Below, one piece after another: positions 45,951-55,336 of a DNA stretch of 64,000 nucleotides (within the stretch, counting starts at the first letter, position 1; every line of letters starts with the position of its first letter). Origin of the DNA: Diorhabda sublineata (taxonomy: Eukaryota; Arthropoda; Insecta; Coleoptera; Chrysomelidae); assembly GCF_026230105.1 (NCBI RefSeq), contig NC_079480.1, forward strand, positions 7,358,488 to 7,422,487, written 5' to 3'. The translations under genes were made by a program, and so were the position numbers. The notes beneath the pieces were generated by a model, which saw only the letters and a list, made by a program, of their open reading frames with translations, was not told where the DNA came from and made no database searches.

Positions 45951-47273
45951 ATATAATAGTTTTTCTACACAGAATTATGATTGTTCACGTTTACCCTAAG
46001 AAAAAATTGAACATTTTCCGATGTCGTTCCAGCCATAAGGAGAAGCGGAGTTATAAAGAACGTCCTATCAACAAAATTAGAACTGAACACTGTATCAATA
46101 ACTATAATCACGTTATCGACAGTAAGTTTAAGTTTTATAAAGATGTTAACTTAGTAATCGAAACGCGCGTGAGAAAGTATAATTTTGGGATTATGAATAA
46201 CTCCAACGTTTTCATAAATTCCAGCTTAACCAAGTTTGAATATTTAATAATCCTTACCAACTAAGAACTATCCTTCGGCGAGATTCGTAGTATCTGGTTT
46301 TCGCAGAACTCGTTTCCATTCATTTATCTCTAACTAATACCGAATATGATATATGATCTTTCTATTTCTTTATTCAATAATTTTACGAACCAATCAATAA
46401 ATTTTCAGGAAAATCATAGACATGAGAAGATAATTCTCCAGAGGAGACTAGTAAGGTATAGGGTAGATTACGTGTTCCACTTTGATAGATGCATTTGGGA
46501 TTATGGATTAGGTAACGTTGTATTTGCGAAAATAATTGAAGACGTTAATAATTGGAAGATCGTCTTCTATTTGAATTAGAGTATTTGGAAGTAGTCATGT
46601 CGTTTTAAGGATCGGAGAATACTGACTATTTATAATGATTTAAATATGATTGTCCCCAAACTTATTATTATGTCTGTATGGTCAATTCTACGTCTGGAAT
46701 TATATCTGGTTTTATCACTTGTAGGAAATACTAAAATAAATTCTTTCACAAGGTTAATAATGTGATCTTCAAGTGATATTCAAATGGAAAACTTCCACTT
46801 TCAAATCATAATAAACAAAGTGGAAAGTATAATATATTAAAAGAGATTTACATTATATTCTCTAACTTCTCTGAATCTTTCATTTAGCTCTCTCAGTCAA
46901 TGCTTTCCGCAGTTTAATACCGTGAACAAGGACTCCTCTGTCAATTTTATCAATTTAAGAGCCTGCTATGCTCGGGCACCGTTGAGGGGAAAGACCCGTT
47001 TGCAGAGGGCCGAGATTAGCACGTCCCCGCTCTTCTGATTTTGGTTGATATTGTGTTGAGCAATAAATTTTTTTGAAAAAACAATTCCGATCTATTCTAT
47101 TATTGGGAAACAGATGAAACATGCTAATAAAAATTTAATAAATGTTTTTGTTTATTTTATTTTACTTTACAATATACCTCCTACACCAGAGGCATCAAAC
47201 AAAAGTGAGCCAGATTTAAAATAAAAAAAGAGCTGAATTATTAACATATTTTTTTCAGTAGATTATATAAGTA
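45951..47273. other. intergenic; GC-rich patch at 46965-47035
   Basis: Plus frames at 45977-46264 (95 codons) and 46346-46579 (77 codons) are Asn/Lys-rich and unrecognised; the first may lie within decayed Gypsy 5' sequence. 46965-47035 is strikingly GC-rich (GCTCGGGCACCGTTGAGGGG, GCAGAGGGCCGAGATTAGC) and unassigned. Confidence 0.35.
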
Positions 47274-47422
47274 CTAGCTTTTACCCGCGACTTCGCTTGC
47301 ATCGAATCCATTAAATAAGTATCAGAAATATTATAACTTTATTTGATTGCTCGGTCAGTATTATCGATTTTTGAAAATTACAACATACAATGAAGTTTCA
47401 AAACAAGCTTTATTGAAATACA

Positions 47423-48016
47423 TTAATAAATGTTAAAATATATTTTCCAGTAACAAAAATAAATAGTTTTGAATTCTAACAATGAAAAAGATAAAATGGT
47501 GAGTATTAATCTAGAATATTTTTGTAGACTATGTAGATTATAAGTTTTTTCTTTGGATGAAAATATGTCTGAATTCCGGACATTACATACACGTGAACAC
47601 GCTACATATAGTTGGCCATGAGTGAAGCATGGCTTTTCTAAATGCACTCCTGCTACCTGTAACGTCTGCCCTTGTGCTTTGTTTATAGTAACAGCATATC
47701 TCAGCTTGACCGGAAACTGAACTCTTTTGAATTGAAAAGGAAGGTCAGTTGGTATAATTGGAATCCGAGGTATGATAACACCCTTGCCGACACCCGTTGA
47801 AATAGTAGCACCAAGTATATTCTGCCCCAATTTTGTTATACGAAGCCTTGTTCCATTACATAGCCGAGGAGCATCTAGATTGTACACCAGCATTACTGGT
47901 ACATTTAGTTTCAATTGAAGTTTATGTGACGGTACACCTGACAGTTCAAGGGAATTTAAAAACTCGACAGGATATGAGGTACTTAGTTCCGTATCCATGA
48001 TTGTATCCATCGACAA
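47423..48016 (-). CDS. Helitron PIF1-type helicase, C-terminal 197 residues
   Basis: Uninterrupted frame. It reads YPVEFLNSLELSGVPSHKL (residues 15-33), LKLNVPVMLVYNLDAPRLC then NGTRLRITKLGQNI (36-68), IPRIPIIPTDLPFQFKRVQ then FPVKLRYAVTINKAQGQTL (82-119), and THGQLYVACSRV (131-142). TINKAQGQT and LYVACSRV are the last conserved superfamily-1 helicase motifs (V and VI; Arg of SR is the arginine finger). The coding match ends near residue 155; the last 40 residues run into AT-rich 3' sequence. The first Met is internal to the family protein, so this is a truncated piece and no functional enzyme. The clean frame suggests it is the youngest element in the window. Confidence 0.93.
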   Translation of the reverse strand: MSMDTIMDTELSTSYPVEFLNSLELSGVPSHKLQLKLNVPVMLVYNLDAPRLCNGTRLRITKLGQNILGATISTGVGKGVIIPRIPIIPTDLPFQFKRVQFPVKLRYAVTINKAQGQTLQVAGVHLEKPCFTHGQLYVACSRVCNVRNSDIFSSKEKTYNLHSLQKYSRLILTILSFSLLEFKTIYFCYWKIYFNIY

Positions 48017-48064
48017 ATATTACCCCATTTCTCCTTGCACATCTTTAAAAATGTCGGTGTTATA

Positions 48065-48193
48065 TTAACATTTTACTACTTCAGCGCCATCTAACATACA
48101 GTAATGAAGTTCAAACCCTAAATACTATATTATCGATGCACGATATTACCGACGGTCAAGTCAACATATGGCGCTGAAGTAGCAAAATGTTGA
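48065..48193. repeat. inverted repeat inside the Helitron
   Basis: The 26-base arms AACATTTTACTACTTCAGCGCCAT-type (48065-48090) and its reverse complement (48168-48193) differ at two positions and are separated by 77 bases. They lie between the helicase tail and the Helitron 5' end. It may be a small palindromic insertion or part of the Helitron subterminal structure. Confidence 0.8.
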
Positions 48194-48374
48194 TATTTGT
48201 TGACAATTTTTTTTTATTTTCTAATAAAAAGGATACTATGTTACTTCTAGTACCTCCCGGAATATGTGTACAAAGTTTCATGATGATTCGTCAAGTAGTT
48301 TTTGCGTGAAAGCATAACAAACATCCACGCTTTCACATTTATAATATTAGTAAGGATATAATATACGGTTATTA

Positions 48375-48845
48375 AAAATAATATCAAAGTTATAAAATAT
48401 TCGTTGTAGTTATTTAGAGAATTGATTGGAGATGTTCATTGAGTCTTGTGCGATGTTTCTTCTTATTTATTCTCATGAAAGAAAACATCTGTTCATATAA
48501 AAAGGAGCTACCAAACATGCAGAGAATGCTTACTGCATGCTTTCATAATTCCGGGTAATTATCCAAACTCTTGAAATATTGTTTATAAAATATAAGAGCG
48601 TTAATTTCATTGAATTTTTCTTTCAAAATGCTATCCGATTGAAGATATATCAAATCCATTTGCAAATGAACTGAGGCCTGTGAAACTTCAAAATTGATTC
48701 GAGTGTTGAAAATTGGGAATTCGATTTCATTCATTTTGCGAAAGTCTAGAAGCTCGAACACATTGAGATCGCGGGCCTTATTGATCCGGCCCAGGAGCCG
48801 AAAGCGGCCCGCGGGCCGTATCTTTGACATGACTACGCTACACAA
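48375..48845 (-). pseudogene. hAT transposase, C-terminal dimerisation domain
   Basis: Minus strand: NVFELLDFRKMNEIEFPIF (48700-48755), VHLQMDLIYLQSDSILKEK then FNEINALIFYKQYF (48570-48680), matching the L..EL.DLQ.D..LK..F.E....FYK segment of GTF2IRD2-like/hAT transposases. After one frame change come ELWKHAVSILCMFGSSFLY and EQMFSFMRINKKKHRTRLN then EHLQSIL (48408-48545), the hAT dimerisation block (MFGST..CEQ.FS.MK..KSK.R..L..EHL). The upstream side has a GC palindrome CGGCCCGCGGGCCG (48805-48819). It ends about 20 bases from the Helitron 5' end. The catalytic part is absent. Confidence 0.88.
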
Positions 48846-49391
48846 TATTTATAGTTATAATAAAAAAGTTTCATTATTGTCAACATTATTAGAAAAATGT
48901 TAAACTAAATAGATACTTATAAATAATATTAAAAAAAAGAAGCATAACAAATACTACGGAAGAAAGTCTAGCAACTACGTACAGGGTCATTTACTATATT
49001 TATGTCAAATTTGGAAATGTATTGTTTCTTGAATGGAACATCATATATCCTCAAATTTTTGATTTTTCTGAAATCCAACAAGTTTTATCAAAAGCAACAG
49101 TAACTATTTCAGTAGAAAGACATAGCTATAATAATATTTGAAAAAAAATACTAATTTACTTATTTATTTACTTTTGCCTTTACTTTTTTCGGCATCAACA
49201 ATGTAATCCGGATCCTTAATTTTCATACCTCGTGTATGCCTAGGATCTATTGGTTCAGGTAAAAGACAATGGAATTAAAATTGTTTCTTGGTCTTTAGCA
49301 ACAATATCGCCATTTTTGATAATTAATTTAAATTACATATACGCCCGATATCCATGTATTTTTAGTATGTTTTAGAGAAAGTTATGATAAT

Positions 49392-49393
<2 letters not shown>
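48846..49393. other. intergenic, nothing recognised
   Basis: AT-rich; no motif seen. Confidence 0.4.

Positions 49394-49425
<32 letters not shown>
49394..49425. repeat. (TA)n microsatellite
   Basis: About 15 uninterrupted AT dinucleotides. Confidence 0.97.
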
Positions 49426-49429
<4 letters not shown>

Positions 49430-49440
49430 TGGTTGAAAAT

Positions 49441-49490
49441 TTAGAGGTTAGGTGAGGGTAGGTTAGGTTAGGTTAGGTTAGGTTAGGTTT
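49441..49490 (+). repeat. interstitial TTAGG telomere-type repeat
   Basis: GGTTAGGTGAGGGTAGG followed by at least six near-perfect GGTTA units up to 49489. Cleaner than the CCTAA array at 19.03 kb and in the opposite orientation. Confidence 0.9.
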
Positions 49491-49614
49491 ATACTTAAAA
49501 TATTGAGCGACTCTGGCGAGAAATTCGTTATAATTGATGATTATTTGTACGTGTAAATAAATGATTATTATTAGAAATTGATTTGGGTCATTACATTAGT
49601 CGCAACTAATTATA

Positions 49615-49713
49615 TTCAATGATGGAGAGGATTGGAGGCGAGGAGGGGTGTTCAAGGATAGTCTAAATTTTCATCAGACCCCTTCCCTGCCACTAATCCT
49701 CTCCAACTATGAA
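49615..49713. repeat. 35-bp inverted repeat (hairpin)
   Basis: Left arm 49615-49649 (TTCAATGATGGAGAGGATTG...) and right arm 49678-49713 pair with few mismatches around a 28-base loop; the shared core is TGGAGAGGATTGGAGGC against TGGAGAGGATTAGTGGC. No element boundaries are evident. It lies directly before direct repeat 49723-49850. Confidence 0.75.
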
Positions 49714-49722
49714 ACTCAACGG

Positions 49723-49850
49723 AATACCAATTTTTAATGTTATTTTTATGTTTATTATCCTGGATAATACAGTTCAGGTGTTTTCTCAGCCATAAAATTC
49801 ACCAATATTAACTGTTCCATCATAAAATTACTTATCTACTAATGTAAACA
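49723..49850 (+). repeat. direct repeat, left copy (partner 53281-53409)
   Basis: 128 bases. Shared blocks with the partner: TTATTTTTATGTTTATTAT, GATAATACAGTTCAGGT-like, TCAGCCATAAAATT, TAAAATTAC, CTAATGTAAACAG. Roughly 80-85% identical by eye; same orientation; 3558 bases apart. Confidence 0.85.
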
Positions 49851-51027
49851 GTGATAATTGAGCTATATGGTGGCATTTTCAATTCTTCATACAATACTTT
49901 TGCAGGAAATATGAGAAGTTGCGAGCCAAATTCAATTAATTACGAGTAACTTATGTGAACTTTGAGAGCATAAATAAACTGTTTTGACCATATATAATCC
50001 TCAAGTCCAATTTCATCATATTACGTTGACTAATGAACGATCCATAGATGAAATGAATTACAGAAGTTCCAAACTATAATGAGGGAGGAATAACTTGACA
50101 AATATCTGGATTATTTGTTTTGTAGTTTCCATTTTCGAGTTCAAATGTAAGTTAAATTTATGAAACATCTTGGTAATAACAAATAGTAGTTATAGAAGCT
50201 ACAATAATTGGTATTATATAAATTTGCTATTGAATATTGATTCGATTAATTAATTAATTAATTAATATTCGAATATTGAATTACTCCTTCGCAAAATGTG
50301 GCGTCCATCAATCTTTTTGACGACAATAGTTCACATTTACCAAAAAAGAGTCATAATCCGCTGTCTGTTGCCGATCTTTTTGGACTTTAGGAAGGTTTAA
50401 CACTTTCTCTTCCGAAAACAGCGTCAACACGATCCAAAACTAACAGTCAGCTAGTAGGAGTTGTAGTATTTATTTAAAGGTAAAGGTGACTTTAACTCCA
50501 AAATATAAGTACTACTATCATTTCATTTCTTCAAGTTTTTCTAATTCAATAGCGAGATCTGCCATGAGAAATTCAAAGTAATAGACCTGAAAGTAGTAAT
50601 TATTTTCGAATAAGAGGTTATTAAGAATGATGAACCTTTACGAAACTAAGAATATTTGAAGAACATCGCACGGCAAGATGATTTTGGACCCGATCTTCAT
50701 TCTGTTACAAGATCATGTGATTCATATAATTCTCCCACAACTTGTTGTTTTATTTATTGTTGTAGTATGTCCAGGCATTAGTTTCCGCAAAGAAAAAAAG
50801 GTTAATAGCTTTTCAACAGGATACAGAACAACAGAAAACTTTTTGTTGAATGCAAATATTGTGTCTATACCTCTTCTTCTAAGGTAGAAAGTTTCTTCGT
50901 TGCTAAAAAGTATTCACAGTAAAGACGCCTCAACCTTTATCATTCCTATCACATAAACATTACATTCACGACCCTTTTCTTTGTCCTTAGGGTTAATAAC
51001 TGCCACAAGTAATTGGTAGGGCGAAAA
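49851..51027. other. intergenic; (ATTA)n at 50245-50266
   Basis: Contains five to six ATTA units at 50245-50266 set in a wider quasi-palindrome (about 50230-50280), and an anonymous 69-codon plus frame at 50678-50887. No gene recognised. Confidence 0.4.
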
Positions 51028-51270
51028 TCATCTCAAAACATAATTTGTTTGGGATATTATTAGTTCCTTACTAGTTCTATTGGTGAACATATTTGAAATA
51101 CGAATAAATTTCGTGGAAAATAGTGACTTGATTTGAATTAAAAATTCATTTAATGATGTAATTACCTGCTTAATGCCATCAATTTCTGTTAATATGGACT
51201 GGACTCTCTCTGGAATGATATTAAAAATTTTTCCTGCTGATATCAAATCAATGAGAAATAATATTGCCAT
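51028..51270 (-). CDS. unrecognised small frame, candidate exon
   Basis: 80-codon minus frame: MAILFLIDLISAGKIFNII, PERVQSILTEIDGIKQVIT, SLNEFLIQIKSLF. The start resembles a short signal peptide and the rest is an amphipathic helix pattern. Splice-like signals are present: TATTTGTAG just before the start, GATATCAGCAG inside, and CAG|GTAATT after DGIKQ, which would give an exon of about 66 bases encoding KIFNIIPERVQSILTEIDG-KQ. No family recognised. AT-rich chance remains possible. Confidence 0.2.
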   Translation of the reverse strand: MAILFLIDLISAGKIFNIIPERVQSILTEIDGIKQVITSLNEFLIQIKSLFSTKFIRISNMFTNRTSKELIISQTNYVLR

Positions 51271-51300
51271 TCACACCCTACAAATAGATGGAAATTTTTG

Positions 51301-52149
51301 AATCAATCGCTAGCAGATGGGACTATTGAGCAAAGAATAGAATATACAGAGTGAACTATTTAAAATGATTATCGATACTTGATTTTAGACAGACGATGCA
51401 TCCGGTGGAGTATATTTTGAAAAACAATTATGAATATTTGTTTTTATTTGTTTATCTTAAGACTTAGCAATCCTCGTAGCATTTTATGTTGTAACAAACT
51501 TTTGTACTGTCCCAACATCATAAGTGAGAATTTTCAAATATCTTTAAAACCTGATTAGGACGCTATTTCTTTCAATAAGAGTCCTCAGATGACTCAAGAT
51601 AGATTGTCAAAAATCACATTCAGTATCTGTTGTACAGGATAACGATCCAAAATACACTGTATGTATTCATCGAAGTGCCTCAGCGCTTACCACCACAAAA
51701 GTTAGACAAAAACTTGTCTTGCTTATTAAGTGCATAGTGGAAATTCGAAAACTTTGCTAAAACTGAAATAAACTGTAATTTGGGGTAAATCAATAGTTAA
51801 ATCCTTCCATTTTGGAAAATGACTGGTCGCATTGATTCAATAGTCCGCAAAAATTTTTTATTGTAGTAACACAAGAATAAATAGCAAATTGTGATAAGAT
51901 GGACCTATACAAATACGAAATTATGGAAAAAATGATTGTACTACGTAAGATTTTCAAGTTACATTTATATTCATTGGTAAAATAATTAATATTTATTGAA
52001 AAAATAATTTCATGCTTTTTAAATTGTATATATTGACAATATTTATAGTTTATATCTAATAAACATACCTCACATCTATTAAGAACAAAAACTTTGACAC
52101 AAATCACTTTAAATATCAAGTAGCTGTACTTTTTCCTATTATGAGGTGT
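51301..52149. other. intergenic or element 3' region
   Basis: The 109-codon minus frame at 51790-52119 is very AT-driven (Ile, Phe, Tyr, Asn) and shows no domain; I treat it as the 3' untranslated part of the next element. Confidence 0.4.
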
Positions 52150-53281
52150 TGCACTTTCTCGTTTTGAGAATCACCCATCATGGCCGAATCCCATCGTCCT
52201 TGATACCGAATTTCTAATGGTTTTGATATCTTGGTGGAACCTTTCACCCTGCTCATCAATGAAAGCTCCCAAATATTCGGGAGAAAATGTCAGATGGGAA
52301 TGGAGGAAATGAACCTTCAATGACATTCGAGCACCAAGGGATTGGTAGCTTGGATCCATGTTGCTACTCAAAAATTCCCTCATTACACTAACAAATGCCT
52401 CTCATGCTCCAAGTTCCTATTTGGTGAGCTTTTTTGCAAAAATTGTCATCGTCAGTCAATTTTCTTATTTGTGGTTCAATAAAAATACCTGCCATTGATT
52501 TGGCATCACTCAATTGCGGAAAGACTTCTCTACGCTATTTTAACCCTTCACTCTTTATCAATAACCTTTACAGAGTTATTCATCAATCCCAGTTCAATGT
52601 GAAGGGGGGGGCAGGAGGAAATTTTTGGAATCTAGATGGGGGTTTAAACATTTTGACATCCCAGTTGAAATTCACTTCTTGCTTGCCAGTTTTTTACAAA
52701 GTGTTGTTCTACTGCCCGACTGTCCCATAGACAAAGAAAACAGCAATGTTCCGTAAATCCTCTCTGAAGTCTCATTAAAATTCCAATCACCTTCAGGTCT
52801 CCACATATCTGCCACTTATAATTTTTGTAGTTAATTTTTTCTTTCATCTACCCAGAATGAGCAACTGTTATAGACGGTTTTAAATTTCCATCGTGTAATA
52901 ACACTGCTTTCAAACTGTAAGACTTAAGACGAGTCAATAAATAGGCGCCATTCACTGGGATTATACTCAATATCAAGTCCCTTCATTAGACCATCAATGT
53001 CCATACACGTACGCAACGAATCATACTGTGGAATGCAGAAAATGTAGCATTTTTTTTTTCGTCGTAATTTTTGTCTTTTTGGTGCTAAGTCATTCAACTC
53101 ACTTTGAACAATCAAAAGTGGCCTGCCGGAACTGGTACTTGGAGTAAAAATAGAGTCGGTGCATTGTTCTTCGGAGCTTACTGATCTAGTATCTTCTAAA
53201 ACAATATTTTGCGTTTCTAAAGGCGCAATCGGTACTGGTAAATCTTCGTTATGAGGAACAGGTCGTATAGCAGACGGCAGA
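52150..53281 (-). pseudogene. multicopy arthropod transposon protein with D, D, E-like blocks and CxxC
   Basis: Minus strand. The first 90 or so codons are clean: PVPHNEDLPVPIAPLET, SSEEQCTDSIFTPSTSSGR, VQSELNDLAPKRQKLRRKK (53080-53270). After a frameshift, EYNPSEWRLFIDSS (52925-52970) follows, with an Asp in a beta-strand context. Then LKAVLLHDGN, NYKWQICGDLKVIGILM (52790-52840, second Asp), HCCFLCLWDSRAVEQHF (52710-52760, CxxC), LPPLHIELGLM-like (52560-52640), and GARMSLKVHFLHSHLTFSP, EYLGAFIDEQGERFHQDI (52220-52330; Glu in DEQGER; H-x3-H), ending RYQGRWDSAMMGDS-like. The order fits a family with very many copies in arthropod genomes. That Asp-Asp-Glu with a Cys/His insertion forms an RNase H-like transposase core is my inference. 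Stops and frameshifts make this copy inactive. Confidence 0.75.
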
Positions 53282-53409
53282 ATACTAATTTTTAATATTA
53301 TTTTTATGTTTATTATTCTGAATAATACAGTTCAGGTATTTTTTCAGCCATAAAATTTGCCGACATTAACCGCTCCTTTGTAAAATTACCTATCTGCTAA
53401 TGTAAACAG
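53281..53409 (+). repeat. direct repeat, right copy (partner 49723-49850)
   Basis: Begins exactly where the open frame of the minus-strand transposon protein ends on its 5' side. Same blocks as the left copy with substitutions. With the partner it brackets the 3.4 kb containing the transposon protein. Confidence 0.85.
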
Positions 53410-54650
53410 CTATTGAGAAGTGGTACGTGTTAGGCTTAATCGATATTATTTTATCATTGGACGAGTATTTCCATTTTAAAAATACAGGTTTGGCCTGTGT
53501 TATCGAAATCTTGTCGATCAGTGATTATAATTTTGTTGAATAGCAACTTTGTCATTTTGATAGCTATTTTTGTAAGGCGTATATAATTATATATATAGCT
53601 CCTTAGTTTAAAATTTTCATTTCTTATCAATTACTAATTTATTAGAGAGAACAATGTCATGGATAACGAGTGAAAAACGATTCTAAATCAATTATTCTCA
53701 TCAAGGGAATAACTATTTACTTTTTGGAAGTTATTGAATCGATCCGAATTCGTCCTAAAGGTGTCGTGGAACTAAATTGTTCTTGTTGTTCTATAAAACC
53801 CTTCTATATATCTCCTGGATATACACTATCGATATGCTCACAATTATCGCAAACTGCAAAGGCGTACAACTCAGAATTATAGATATTTATTCAGATAATT
53901 AGATGTTATGGGATTGGTAAACAAATTCCAAAATTGTGGCACCATTTCCTTTTGCAAGCATCCTAAATATTTTATTCCATGAGTTTAATTCCTATTATAC
54001 CTGAAACTACTCATTCATATACTTCAATTACAATGACATCATGTCTTTAAAATGAGACACCCTATATACATAATTTTTGTTTTATAAAAAGTACCGTTTA
54101 GAAATTTTGTTTGACATTACATTCTTATTGCATATTGCAACAACTATTAAATTTGAGAGAATTTCAAGTTCTTAGAATGCTGGTACAGGTTTTTTAAAGC
54201 AGCAAATTATAAACCCAAACAACACAACAAAAAACTCAACCGTTAGTTTGTCATGTCATCCATTCATAGCGTTAAATATATCTGACCTATTAAGTTTTTT
54301 ATTTTGTTGTCAAATTATGTGTATTCGATAGCTTTGATGAACTTTTTCACATGCGTTGGTGTGTGAATATTTGTTCCCTTGTTCTGTGTTGTATCGATAA
54401 AATTTGTTTTTTTTTCAAAATGTTTACAATTCTAATGATATTTGTTGTTTGTGTATCTGCAAAAAATAAATTGAACAAAATGATGATGATTTCAATGACT
54501 CTGTGTTGTTGTACTTGTGTCTTTCTATGATTCTAATTATTTAATCATCAAAGATACTGAAATATTAGTCAAAATGCCAAATACACAATTGATATGTATT
54601 TAGTAGGCTGTTGTCATTTAGGTATTTGAAATTAGGGCAATTTCAAATTT
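53410..54650. other. intergenic, nothing recognised
   Basis: A 70-codon plus frame at 53670-53882 (contains ELNCSCCSIKPF) is unrecognised. Otherwise AT-rich with poly-T runs. Confidence 0.4.
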
Positions 54651-55332
54651 TTGCGGTCCCCTCGTTTTTGGGTTTTGGAAAATCGAAAAATCATCCGATT
54701 TCCATGAATTTTTTTTAATCTTCTTTTTTACGGCGTATTTACAAAAAAATATGGGAATAAAAAAGATTCAAAATTATATTAGTTTCAGGGCTTTAAATTT
54801 TCATGAAAATGCAATCATTCACTTATAATAGTTGATAACTTTTTTCTAAATAATCAAATGAAATTGTTATACTTTTTTTCCATAATCAACACAAAATAAA
54901 GAACAAATTGTAAAAGAAATTATACAGAAATGTTGATTTATCATGTTTTTACAATAAAAAAATAACAATTTCTTTTAAAATTGACCTTTTTCTATATACG
55001 ATCGTTTGTACATTTATTATTAAGTAATCATCGAAATTATATGAGCAAAAACATTCTCAAAATCGCTTATTGTAATTGAGTGTACAATATTAAAAGTTAA
55101 CTTTAAAAAATTGAATTGAATTTTCACTATTATAAAAATGGTATCTTACTAAGGTTGACTGTGCGTTTATGATCACATTTAAAGTCAAAAAACTACATGA
55201 CATCTCCAGGTGAGATATTTCCCATATTTTATTTTCATAAATTTGCCGTGAAAATGAAGATTTAAAAAAAATTATTTAAAATCGGATGATTTTGATCGAG
55301 TTTCTAGAGTCAAAAAACGAGGGGACGGCGAA
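54651..55332. mobile_element. 680-bp non-autonomous element with long terminal inverted repeats
   Basis: The left end TTGCGGTCCCCTCGTTTTT (54651) and right end AAAAACGAGGGGACGGCGAA (to 55332) are inverted copies. Pairing continues inward through ATCATCCGATTT (left) and AAATCGGATGAT (right), TTTTTTTTAATCTTC, TTTACGGCG and AATATGGGAA. Clear arms are about 120 bases (54651-54770 and 55212-55332); weaker pairing (CTTTAAATTTTCATGAAAA) suggests up to 190. The interior is AT-rich with no protein. No target duplication is clear. The right end lies immediately before readable MLE family B sequence. Confidence 0.85.
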
Positions 55333-55336
55333 AGTA

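Larger units (their letters stand above)
47274..48356 (-). mobile_element. Helitron, internally deleted, both ends recognisable
   Basis: Minus-strand 5' end: TCCTTACTAATATTATAAAT at 48356 downward, the common insect Helitron start, preceded by A. Minus-strand 3' end: GCGAAGTCGCGGGTAAAAG, then CTAG at 47277-47274, followed by T in the host DNA. This gives the usual A|TC...CTAG|T arrangement with no target duplication. The GCGA-AG-TCGC stem lies about 10 bases before the CTAG terminus, as in other Helitrons. Only 1083 bp long; autonomous Helitrons are several kb, so Rep and most of the helicase have been lost, leaving the helicase C-terminus. Replication would have been by rolling circle. Confidence 0.9.

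Noticed and set aside
49441..49490. True telomere end
   Set aside because: Short, imperfect and flanked on both sides by ordinary sequence.
51790..52119. 109-codon minus-strand frame as a gene
   Set aside because: Composition is almost purely AT-driven (Ile, Tyr, Phe, Asn, Lys), no domain, no splice or start context, and it lies in the 3' flank of a transposon pseudogene.
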